A DNA stretch of 12,412 nt. Source: Chloracidobacterium sp. UBA7659 (lineage in GTDB: Bacteria; Acidobacteriota; Blastocatellia; Pyrinomonadales; Pyrinomonadaceae). The translations under genes and the position numbers were made by a program. Positions 1 to 6,558 of this stretch are shown piece by piece. Positions within the stretch are counted from its first letter, which is position 1. Each line of letters starts with the position of its first letter. The stretch covers positions 22,406 to 34,817 of the forward strand of contig DLHV01000103.1 in assembly GCA_002483395.1 (NCBI GenBank). Reading direction: 5' to 3'. The notes beneath the pieces were generated by a model. It was not told where the DNA came from. It searched no databases and worked only from the letters and a program-made list of their open reading frames with translations.

Positions 1-1600
1 GCCAGCCAAGCATTTGGACGACACTGTTTACGGCGGCGATTTCCTGGCTAATCAACCACCGGTGCAGCGAATGTGCGACATGGCGCCGCAAATCATCTAT
101 TTATTCGACCGGATGGGCGTTCCGTTCTCGCGAACTAAGGAGGGCTTGATGGACTTTCGTCGTTTTGGCGGGACGCTTCATCACCGCACGGCGTTTGCGG
201 GAGCGTCAACCGGCCAGCAGCTTTTGTATGCGCTCGACGAGCAAGTTCGACGCTGGGAAGTAGAAAAGCGAGTCACCAAATACGAAGGCTGGGAAATGCT
301 TTCGCTTGTTCTGGACGATCATCAGGTCTGTCGCGGCCTAGTAGCGATGAACCTGCAGACCCTTGAATTAAAGGTCTTTCCCGCCGATGCCGTCATCGTG
401 GCGACCGGTGGGCCAGGATTGATCTTCGGCAAATCGACCAATTCGATGACCTGCACGGGCAGTGCGGTTTCTGCCTGCTATCAACAGGGAGCACGTTATG
501 CAAACGGTGAATTTATTCAGGTTCACCCGACATCAATTCCCGGCGAAGACAAGTTGCGCCTAATGAGCGAATCCGCTCGCGGCGAAGGCGGACGTGTTTG
601 GGTTCCCAAAAATGAGGGCGAAACACGAGATCCTAAGAATATTCCAGAAGCGGAACGTTGGTATTTTCTTGAAGAAAAATATCCGGCATACGGCAATTTG
701 GTTCCGCGCGATATCGCGACCCGCGAAATTTTTCAGATATGTTTGGAGGGACACGGCGTCGGAGGCGAGAATCAGGTCTATCTCGACCTGACGCACATTC
801 CTGCCGAGGTTTTGACTGAGCGATTGGGAGCGATCCTCGAAATTTACGAAATGTTTGTTGGCGACGATCCGCGGCATGTTCCGATGCGCATTTTCCCGGG
901 AGTGCATTATTCGATGGGCGGGCTGTGGGTCGATTTCGAACAGCGGACGAATATTCCGGGTTTGTTTGCTGCGGGCGAGTGTGATTATTCGATTCACGGA
1001 GCGAACCGGCTTGGTGCCAACTCTCTTGTCTCCTGCGTATACGGTGGCTTTGTTGCGGCTCCTTCGGCAATAGACTATGCGAAAAACGTCGAACGCGGTA
1101 ACACGGAAACGAACGGCATCCACGAAGCTGAATTAAAAAAGCAGCGCGAGATCAACGATCAAATAATCAAAAACGAAGGCGGCGAGAATCAATACAAGCT
1201 GCATGAAGAGATGGGCAAGGTGATGACGGATAATGTGACCGTTGTCCGATATAACGACCGGCTGAAAGCCACCGACGAGAAACTGCTCGAGCTTCAGGAA
1301 CGCTTTCATAAGATCTCTATCAATGACTCGAACCTATGGGCGACCCAGGCCGTACCGCATGCCAGGCAATTCTGGAACATGCTGCAGCTTGCCCGCGTTA
1401 TCACGCTCGGAGCGTTAAATAGAAACGAATCACGCGGAGCCCATTACAAACCGGATTTTCCCGATCGCGACGACGAGCACTTTATGAAGACGACGATTGC
1501 TGAATACTCGGACGAGGCTCCGGTGCTTTCGTATGAGCCGGTCGACGTCTCGCTGGTCGAGCCGAGGAAACGTGATTACTCTAAGGGTAAGTCGCATTAG
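1..1600 (+). CDS. sdhA: Succinate dehydrogenase flavoprotein subunit, 5'-truncated
   Basis: Catalytic subunit of respiratory complex II. It oxidises succinate to fumarate and passes electrons through FAD to the iron-sulfur subunit at the inner face of the cytoplasmic membrane. The frame is open from base 2, and the residues before the first in-frame start-like codon (TTG at 14) read as family sequence, so the true start lies outside the window. About 530 residues are visible, so roughly the first 100 (FAD Rossmann fold and covalent-FAD histidine) are missing. Seen: the GGTLHHRTAFAGASTGQQ block, typical of the B. subtilis-type SdhA/FrdA subgroup; the HPT substrate motif with His at 524-526; SESARGEGG; and the GANRLGANSL motif with the catalytic Arg codon at 1007-1009. 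The C-terminal helical domain ends in a basic tail. A cytochrome b subunit gene (sdhC) would be expected just upstream. Fumarate reductase activity cannot be excluded from sequence. Confidence 0.95.
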   Translation, partial: PAKHLDDTVYGGDFLANQPPVQRMCDMAPQIIYLFDRMGVPFSRTKEGLMDFRRFGGTLHHRTAFAGASTGQQLLYALDEQVRRWEVEKRVTKYEGWEMLSLVLDDHQVCRGLVAMNLQTLELKVFPADAVIVATGGPGLIFGKSTNSMTCTGSAVSACYQQGARYANGEFIQVHPTSIPGEDKLRLMSESARGEGGRVWVPKNEGETRDPKNIPEAERWYFLEEKYPAYGNLVPRDIATREIFQICLEGHGVGGENQVYLDLTHIPAEVLTERLGAILEIYEMFVGDDPRHVPMRIFPGVHYSMGGLWVDFEQRTNIPGLFAAGECDYSIHGANRLGANSLVSCVYGGFVAAPSAIDYAKNVERGNTETNGIHEAELKKQREINDQIIKNEGGENQYKLHEEMGKVMTDNVTVVRYNDRLKATDEKLLELQERFHKISINDSNLWATQAVPHARQFWNMLQLARVITLGALNRNESRGAHYKPDFPDRDDEHFMKTTIAEYSDEAPVLSYEPVDVSLVEPRKRDYSKGKSH

Positions 1601-1614
1601 AGCAAAGAAACTAT

Positions 1615-2024
1615 ATGAGATATTGCATTCTCTTGTTATTGGTATTCGCTTGTTGCTTGACGGTTCTTAGTCAGGTAGATGACGAACTTCCTGATCCGAT
1701 TGAAAGTTATTCGACACGGGGTCAACTCATAGGGTTTCAAACTTGCTTCCAAAAATCAATAACGGTAATAGGGTGTTCAGTGGGATTATTTCACGGGTTC
1801 AGTGGCACTACGAATATGATGTAGTTTATTTTGATATTGGGAAAAATACCTTTGATTTAGGATATTCAAATATTTCCAACGCCGGCCGCTCTCATCTGTC
1901 TAGTCTTATCAGAAAGAACCGAAAGTTGTTCATAAGGGCATATGCGGGGGGATCAAACGGCATATGGAACGTGATTGAAGTCAAATTAGTTGAAACGAAG
2001 CGACCACCTTTACAGCGAAAATAA
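1615..2024 (+). pseudogene. Small exported protein gene split by a -1 frameshift, between sdhA and sdhB
   Basis: I do not recognise this gene. ATG 1615 lies 14 bp after the sdhA stop and opens a frame with a hydrophobic leader (MRYCILLLLVFACCLTVLSQ), then an acidic stretch (VDDELPDPIE), ending at 1824. A second frame, open from 1704 to the stop at 2024, encodes about 90 further residues with well-formed alternating strands (RVFSGIISRVQWHYEYD, then DVVYFDIGKNTFDLGY, KLFIRAYAG). Adding one A to the A5 run at 1751-1755 would join them into one protein of about 136 residues reading through TCFQKINNGNRVFSG. The stretch is visibly AT-richer than the sdh genes. The leader is a Sec signal; FAC-C is only a poor lipobox. 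The compact beta-rich mature part could be an OB-like fold, but that is a guess. It may be a real mutation, a sequencing error, or two separate ORFs. No strong ribosome binding site precedes 1615. Confidence 0.55.
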
Positions 2025-2082
2025 GGTGTCCTATCGTTCCGATGCGTGAAATTTGGGATCTGGTCGAACGAAATTAGAGAGC

Positions 2083-2883
2083 ATGAGTACAACTGCATAT
2101 CACGAAAAGAAGCGGCTGACGAATCCGCCGGCCACATTCAAGCTAAAGATACAGCGGCGTGAAAGGGAAATCTCACCCGCACACTGGGAGACATTCGAAC
2201 TGCAGTACCGCCGTAATTTAAATGTCATTTCGGCACTCATGGAAGTTCGGATGAATCCGGTAACGGCTGACGGTAAAAGGACGACACCGCCGGTTTGGGA
2301 CATGAGCTGTCTCGAACAGGTGTGCGGCATTTGCACGATGGTGATCGACGGCAAGGTGCGGCAGTCGTGCTCGGCGTTGATTGATGATCTGCTGCTGGAA
2401 TCTAATTCAGATACTGTCATGCTGCAGCCGATGTCGAAGTTTCCAAATGTTCGCGATTTGAAAGTGGACCGGTCAAAGATGTTCGACCATCTGAAACAAG
2501 TGAATGCGTGGATCGAACTGGACGGAAGCTATGACCTCGGTCCTGGGCCACACCTCTCGAATGAGGTAGCTCAAGAACGATATGCGTATTCGCGATGTAT
2601 GACCTGCGGATGCTGCCTCGAAGCCTGTCCGCAGTATTCGGACGATAATTACATCGGCCCTCAAGCCATTGCCCAGGCTCGGTTATTCAACATGCATCCT
2701 ACCGGCAAATTGAATGTTGACGATCGTTTGAATGGTTTGCTTGGCGATGACGGAATTACAAATTGCGGCAATGCGCAAAATTGCGTACAGGTCTGCCCGA
2801 TGTCGATACCGCTCACGCGGGCGATCTACGAAACGAACCGCGACGTGACTGTCAATGCCTTATTCGGGTGGCTGAAGAAGTGA
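2083..2883 (+). CDS. sdhB: Succinate dehydrogenase iron-sulfur subunit
   Basis: Electron-transfer subunit of complex II, carrying electrons from the SdhA flavin to the membrane quinone site. I chose ATG 2083 (266 residues) over the TTG at 2053: it follows AGAGAG closely and gives a typical N-terminus (MSTTAYHEKK). The N-terminal ferredoxin-like domain holds the [2Fe-2S] ligands C76, C81, C84 and C96. The C-terminal domain has CMTCGCCLEACP (C172, C175, C178, C182) and a second group C228, C234, C238-Pro. By homology to E. coli SdhB, C172/C175/C178/C238 bind [4Fe-4S] and C182/C228/C234 bind [3Fe-4S]. All cluster ligands are present. It lies 482 bp beyond sdhA, an unusually wide gap filled by the AT-rich small ORF. 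It is probably still cotranscribed with sdhA, as no terminator is visible between them. Fumarate reductase is the alternative reading. Confidence 0.95.
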   Translation: MSTTAYHEKKRLTNPPATFKLKIQRREREISPAHWETFELQYRRNLNVISALMEVRMNPVTADGKRTTPPVWDMSCLEQVCGICTMVIDGKVRQSCSALIDDLLLESNSDTVMLQPMSKFPNVRDLKVDRSKMFDHLKQVNAWIELDGSYDLGPGPHLSNEVAQERYAYSRCMTCGCCLEACPQYSDDNYIGPQAIAQARLFNMHPTGKLNVDDRLNGLLGDDGITNCGNAQNCVQVCPMSIPLTRAIYETNRDVTVNALFGWLKK

Positions 2884-2910
2884 TTCAGGTGATGAGATTT
2901 GCGGATGCAT

Positions 2911-2930
2911 GACCGGGGTCGGACCCGTTA
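2911..2930. repeat. Short REP-like palindrome between convergent genes
   Basis: GGGTC-G-GACCC (2916-2926) lies in the 44-bp gap between the convergent sdhB and GGDEF/EAL genes. On the minus strand it reads TAACGGGTCCGACCCCGG, and its first three bases are the GGDEF/EAL stop codon. The form resembles the GGGTC/GACCC palindromes seen as REP-type elements in many genomes. Only one copy is visible and there is no T-run, so it is not a clear intrinsic terminator. Confidence 0.3.
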
Positions 2931-5435
2931 CTGTAATGTCGCGTGGATTGGCACGTCTTCAAAAGGAAGCTGTAGAATATCGACGCTCTCGTGATCGGAC
3001 AGGAAGTCGCGAAGTTCGTTGAACATCATCGGCTTTGCCAATAGAAAACCCTGGCCGCCATCACAGCCGAGCTTTTTCAATGCCTTCATCTGAGCCTCCG
3101 TTTCGATCCCCTCGGCAACCGTCTTTAATCCCAGATTTCTTGCAAGAGCAAGTACGGTTTGCACTATTTCGGTGTTTCCGCCGTCTTTATCGATCGGACT
3201 TACAAAAGATCTATCGATCTTGAGCGTCGATATCGGGAGCCTGATCAAATAACTCAAGTTCGAATATCCTGTCCCAAAATCGTCGATGTCGATCTCGATT
3301 CCCAGTTCCCGGATCTCATGGAGCATTTCGATCGCCTTTTCCTGATACTCGAAGAAGATCGACTCCGTTATCTCAAGCTTTAGTTTCCTGGCTGGAAAAT
3401 CCGTTTCGTCGAGAATGCTCTTGAACTTATTAACAAGAGCAGGTTGGCCAAACTGTTTGCATGACAGATTCACGCTCAAGGTGAGGTCGTTCTCGGCGGG
3501 CAGCGCGTCGAAGATAGGTCCGATTTCCAAACACGCCCGCCGCAGGATATATTCACCGAGCGGCCCTATAAAACCGATCTCTTCGGCCAGCGCAATGAAT
3601 TTTGAGGGCGGGATCTTTCCTATTTCGGGATGGACCCAACGAGTCAATGCCTCAATTCCCTGTATTTGGCCGGTCGTCAGCGAAAATATCGGTTGATAAA
3701 CGATAAATATCTCGTTGTTTTCGATGGCTCTGCGAAGATCGGTCTCAAGCCGCAATATCTCCTTCGCGGCAAGGTGCATCTTCTCGTCGAAGACTTCGTG
3801 TCTGGCTTTACCGGCGCGCTTTGCCTGGTACATTGCGGTGTCGGCGTCGCGCATCATGTCCTCGGACGAACGGTGTTTATCCGATGCATGTAATATCCCG
3901 ATGCTCGCTGAACTATAGACCTCATGGCCCTTGAGGTCGAAGGGCATGCTGAATTTCTGCTGAATTCGCTCGGCGATTCGGATCACCTCATTGATATCGT
4001 ACCTGCCCTCGACCAGGATCGTAAACTCATCGCCGCCAAGCCGGGCAACTATGTCCGAAGGCCGCATGCAATCGCGCAGGCGCTCGGAAATTCCGATTAG
4101 AAGCTGGTCGCCGATCAGATGTCCGAGGCTGTCGTTGACATATTTGAACCGGTCAAGATCGATAAAGAGCACGCTGACTTTGTAGGTTGGATTTTCCCTG
4201 GCCTTGCTTAACGCGTTCGTAAGCCGGTTCATAAAGAATGCTCGGTTAGGCAATCCGGTCAGAGCGTCGTGCGTTGCTTCATGTTGAAGTTTTTCTTCGG
4301 CTAGTTTCTTTTCGGTGATGTCCTGAATCTGAAAGATCAGGTTCGGAACGTTCGACTTCGAGTCGTTTGCGGCGGATACGCTCCACGAAGCCCATACCAT
4401 TCGCCCCGTCTTGTGAAGGTAGCGCTGCTCCATCTGGCAGTTTACGGTTTTGCCCGAGATCAATTCGTGAATCTTTACAAGCGTGGTTCCTAAATCTTCC
4501 GGAAAAATTATCGATTGAAAGTCCATCGAAAGAAATTCGTCTTTCTCGTAGCCTAGTATTGTGCACAATGCGTGGTTGACCTTCAGCCACTGTCCGCTGG
4601 ACGAAACAAGGGCAATACCGATAGGGGCGTAATTGAAGGCGCTTCTGAAGCGCTCCTCCGATTCACGAAGAGCATCGGACTGATCTTCGAGGATTTTGGC
4701 GTACTCTCCGGCTTGTTCCGCTTGCTGCATCGAAATCTCCACATTCTTCAGGTACATCCGGTACGTCAAGAAGACGAAGAATATTACTGGGAATGAGGCG
4801 ATTATAACGCCGAATCCGATCGAATCCGTTAAGATATCGAGGAAGCCGGCGCTTGCCGCACCGACAAAATAAGTTACAAAGCTCCATACATATTTGCTTT
4901 TCCAGGTGTCCCACAAAGGTATGGCATTCTTCATCGAATCATGTATCGATGCAAGCGTGGTGTTGACCAGGAATTGCGTCAGAGCGATTATCGACAAGGC
5001 AATTATAAAGTTCTTAATAACATCGTCTTGCCCATGAAGGTGTTGAATAGAGTAGAACCCCGAAACTTTTAGGACAATAACAACGCAAGTAGTGGAAACG
5101 GCTACCGCCGCCGAATTAAAGACTATCGTTAGCTTTTTGGTGCAGAACCGCCAGGATGAGAAGAAAGCCTCAACCGCGGAGAGAATAATCGCGAGCTCTC
5201 CGCCATACATGAGTAGAGCCAGGAAAATAAAGGTGTCGGAAACGGCGATGTGAGCTTTGAACTTAGGGATTTGAACGGTAACCCGCGATCCTAAGCCGAT
5301 TGTGAAACAGAATAAAACCAGGAAATTTAGATCGATTAGATGTACAGGTAGCCGGAAAAATGCCGCTGACAGACAAATTAGCCCGCAAACGATCACGACC
5401 ATCATGTAACGTTCTGTCAGTTTCTTGTAGAACAT
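2928..5435 (-). CDS. Membrane PAS-GGDEF-EAL cyclic-di-GMP turnover protein
   Basis: Bifunctional candidate that makes cyclic-di-GMP from two GTP (GGDEF) and hydrolyses it to pGpG (EAL), at the cytoplasmic membrane; 835 residues. Residues 11-228 form about seven or eight hydrophobic helices, a MASE-like sensory membrane region. A charged linker follows (229-262), then a PAS domain (about 257-375), GGDEF (about 383-545) and EAL (about 560-812). GGDEF is intact at 467-471, with the product-inhibition I-site RPSD at 458-461 in the correct place five residues upstream. The EAL domain keeps E595 (EAL), N656, E688, D718/D719, K739, E775 and Q795, so it looks catalytically competent. ATG 5435 is preceded by an in-frame TGA and has no good ribosome binding site; ATG at residues 11 or 12 is an alternative start. 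It is divergent in function from its neighbours and probably monocistronic. The net direction of activity cannot be read from sequence. Confidence 0.93.
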   Translation of the reverse strand: MFYKKLTERYMMVVIVCGLICLSAAFFRLPVHLIDLNFLVLFCFTIGLGSRVTVQIPKFKAHIAVSDTFIFLALLMYGGELAIILSAVEAFFSSWRFCTKKLTIVFNSAAVAVSTTCVVIVLKVSGFYSIQHLHGQDDVIKNFIIALSIIALTQFLVNTTLASIHDSMKNAIPLWDTWKSKYVWSFVTYFVGAASAGFLDILTDSIGFGVIIASFPVIFFVFLTYRMYLKNVEISMQQAEQAGEYAKILEDQSDALRESEERFRSAFNYAPIGIALVSSSGQWLKVNHALCTILGYEKDEFLSMDFQSIIFPEDLGTTLVKIHELISGKTVNCQMEQRYLHKTGRMVWASWSVSAANDSKSNVPNLIFQIQDITEKKLAEEKLQHEATHDALTGLPNRAFFMNRLTNALSKARENPTYKVSVLFIDLDRFKYVNDSLGHLIGDQLLIGISERLRDCMRPSDIVARLGGDEFTILVEGRYDINEVIRIAERIQQKFSMPFDLKGHEVYSSASIGILHASDKHRSSEDMMRDADTAMYQAKRAGKARHEVFDEKMHLAAKEILRLETDLRRAIENNEIFIVYQPIFSLTTGQIQGIEALTRWVHPEIGKIPPSKFIALAEEIGFIGPLGEYILRRACLEIGPIFDALPAENDLTLSVNLSCKQFGQPALVNKFKSILDETDFPARKLKLEITESIFFEYQEKAIEMLHEIRELGIEIDIDDFGTGYSNLSYLIRLPISTLKIDRSFVSPIDKDGGNTEIVQTVLALARNLGLKTVAEGIETEAQMKALKKLGCDGGQGFLLAKPMMFNELRDFLSDHESVDILQLPFEDVPIHATLQ

Positions 5436-5490
5436 AATGCGGGGTCAAAGCTAGCGGCGGCAGGCTCCAGAGAAAGGTTATCGTGCAGAA

Positions 5491-5513
5491 TCAATCGATT
5501 GACTGAGGAGTCA
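5491..5513. promoter_or_regulatory. Palindromes upstream of the GGDEF/EAL gene
   Basis: TCAATCGATTGA (5491-5502) is a perfect 12-bp palindrome, immediately overlapped by the hairpin TGACT-GAGG-AGTCA (5500-5513). Both lie 56-78 bp upstream of the GGDEF/EAL start codon, a plausible operator position. I could not identify a convincing -35/-10 pair nearby, so the regulatory role is inferred from symmetry and location only. Confidence 0.3.
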
Positions 5514-5543
5514 GACAAGCAATCACAATTGTCTCGCGGGAGG

Positions 5544-5574
5544 AAAAAAGGGCAGGCTAGTTTTAGCCTACCCC
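5544..5574 (-). terminator. Intrinsic terminator of the acetyltransferase gene
   Basis: On the minus strand GGGTAGGCTA-AAAC-TAGCCTGCCC forms a 10-bp stem with one mismatch and a 4-base loop, followed directly by TTTTTT. It starts 44 bp after the acetyltransferase stop codon, and separates that unit from the GGDEF/EAL gene that follows on the same strand. Confidence 0.85.
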
Positions 5575-5617
5575 AATTGTGACTGATGTCAACCAGTTTG
5601 TCCAGTGTTTTCTTCAC

Positions 5618-6466
5618 TTAAACAAACAACGTCGTGCAGCAATCAGTGTTCTTATATCCCGCTTTGAAGAAGCTTTTATGAGCGTTTTTGAACTCAACAT
5701 TGCTCAAAAGGCAGATATTTTCAACGCGGTTTAGAAGATCCAGGCTAAGTTTGGCCAAGCAGTCGGAACCGACGCCTTGCCCGCGATATTCGGGTGCAAC
5801 GTAAATTCCTTCCAGATACATCACGTTGGCGGTCTCGGCGATGATATCCGCTTTGAAAACCAGCTTATCATTTTCGAAGACTACGAATACGCGATCCTGC
5901 TCGATCCTCCTGGCCACACGCTTAAGAAAGCCTTCGCGATCCTTTTGCATCGGATCCACGCCGCACTCCATAAACGCGATCTCGGCCTGGGCTTCGGCTA
6001 TCGGCAGCAGTTCGTCAGTTTTCGCCGGGCGAATCTCCTGCTTACAGTCCTGTACCATAAACGGAAAACCGATCTCGAACAGCATTTCAGTACACTTCAG
6101 TCTCGGCTGGGTAACGCCATCTCCGAAGTATTTCCAAAAGGACTCCGCTGCCGTTCCGTCTGACATGATCAGATGGATCGGTGTTTCGGACGTTCGTGCG
6201 GTAAACGCCAGTGCTCGGAGTGCATCTTCCGAGCGGGCTTCCACCAGTGTGGCATGACCGATCAGAGCCATTCCTTCGAGATTTCCCTGAGCGTTTCTAT
6301 AACCGTAAAATTTACCCCGGTTAAGTTCGCTTTCAAGGCCGTTGTCATTGATAAAGCTCGCCATAACAACGGTGTGGACCGGTCTGACAGCCAGGAATGC
6401 AAGGGCTTCTTCTCGATTTTCATTTTTCAATTCGCTTACCCTTGTAAGGTCGGGAGCGATCATCAT
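5618..6466 (-). CDS. GNAT-family N-acetyltransferase
   Basis: Predicted cytoplasmic transferase moving acetyl from acetyl-CoA to an unknown amine; 282 residues. The C-terminal half (about 143-282) is a GNAT fold with the acetyl-CoA motif VAPEYRGQGVG at 223-233 and a motif-B-like segment (NAHKSFFKAGY, 261-271). The N-terminal half (about 10-138) resembles the accessory DUF4081-type domain found before some GNAT domains; this is a recognition by eye. The start ATG 6466 has no ribosome binding site of its own. It overlaps by one base the TAA of an 18-residue leader ORF, so translation is probably coupled to that ORF. No terminator is visible after the upstream protease gene, so the acetyltransferase is likely made from the protease transcript. 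Substrate unknown. Confidence 0.85.
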   Translation of the reverse strand: MMIAPDLTRVSELKNENREEALAFLAVRPVHTVVMASFINDNGLESELNRGKFYGYRNAQGNLEGMALIGHATLVEARSEDALRALAFTARTSETPIHLIMSDGTAAESFWKYFGDGVTQPRLKCTEMLFEIGFPFMVQDCKQEIRPAKTDELLPIAEAQAEIAFMECGVDPMQKDREGFLKRVARRIEQDRVFVVFENDKLVFKADIIAETANVMYLEGIYVAPEYRGQGVGSDCLAKLSLDLLNRVENICLLSNVEFKNAHKSFFKAGYKNTDCCTTLFV

Positions 6467-6522
6467 TATTGGTTGTTTATACTTTGGGCTAAACGTGCGA
6501 TGGTATTTAATTGGTTGTTCAT
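6466..6522 (-). CDS. 18-residue leader peptide ORF upstream of the acetyltransferase
   Basis: Encodes MNNQLNTIARLAQSINNQ. An ideal AGGAG (6530-6534) lies 7 bases before its ATG, making it one of the best ribosome binding sites in the window. Its TAA shares its last A with the ATG of the acetyltransferase (TAATG), which itself lacks a Shine-Dalgarno sequence. This suggests ribosomes load at the leader and reinitiate at the downstream gene. The leader frame differs from that of the acetyltransferase. The peptide has no run of identical codons typical of amino-acid attenuators, and no hydrophobic segment. The first and last codons for NNQ lie in a 10-bp direct repeat. It could be a pure coupling device or a small functional peptide. 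Confidence 0.55.
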   Translation of the reverse strand: MNNQLNTIARLAQSINNQ

Positions 6523-6558
6523 TGTTTTTCTCCTATATATTTTTATGTTGAAAAACAA

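Noticed and set aside
560..1123. 187-codon minus-strand ORF opposite sdhA
   Set aside because: Antisense shadow of a strongly conserved sdhA region, with no family features.
1741..1760. Programmed -1 frameshift in the small sdh-operon ORF
   Set aside because: The A5 run is not in the X-XXY-YYZ slippery phase for the upstream frame, and no downstream stem or pseudoknot is evident. Indel or sequencing error is simpler.
2042..2077. Eleven-codon ORF MREIWDLVERN just before sdhB
   Set aside because: It has no ribosome site, is very short and ends 5 bp before the sdhB ATG. It could be an upstream ORF but there is nothing beyond its open frame to support it.
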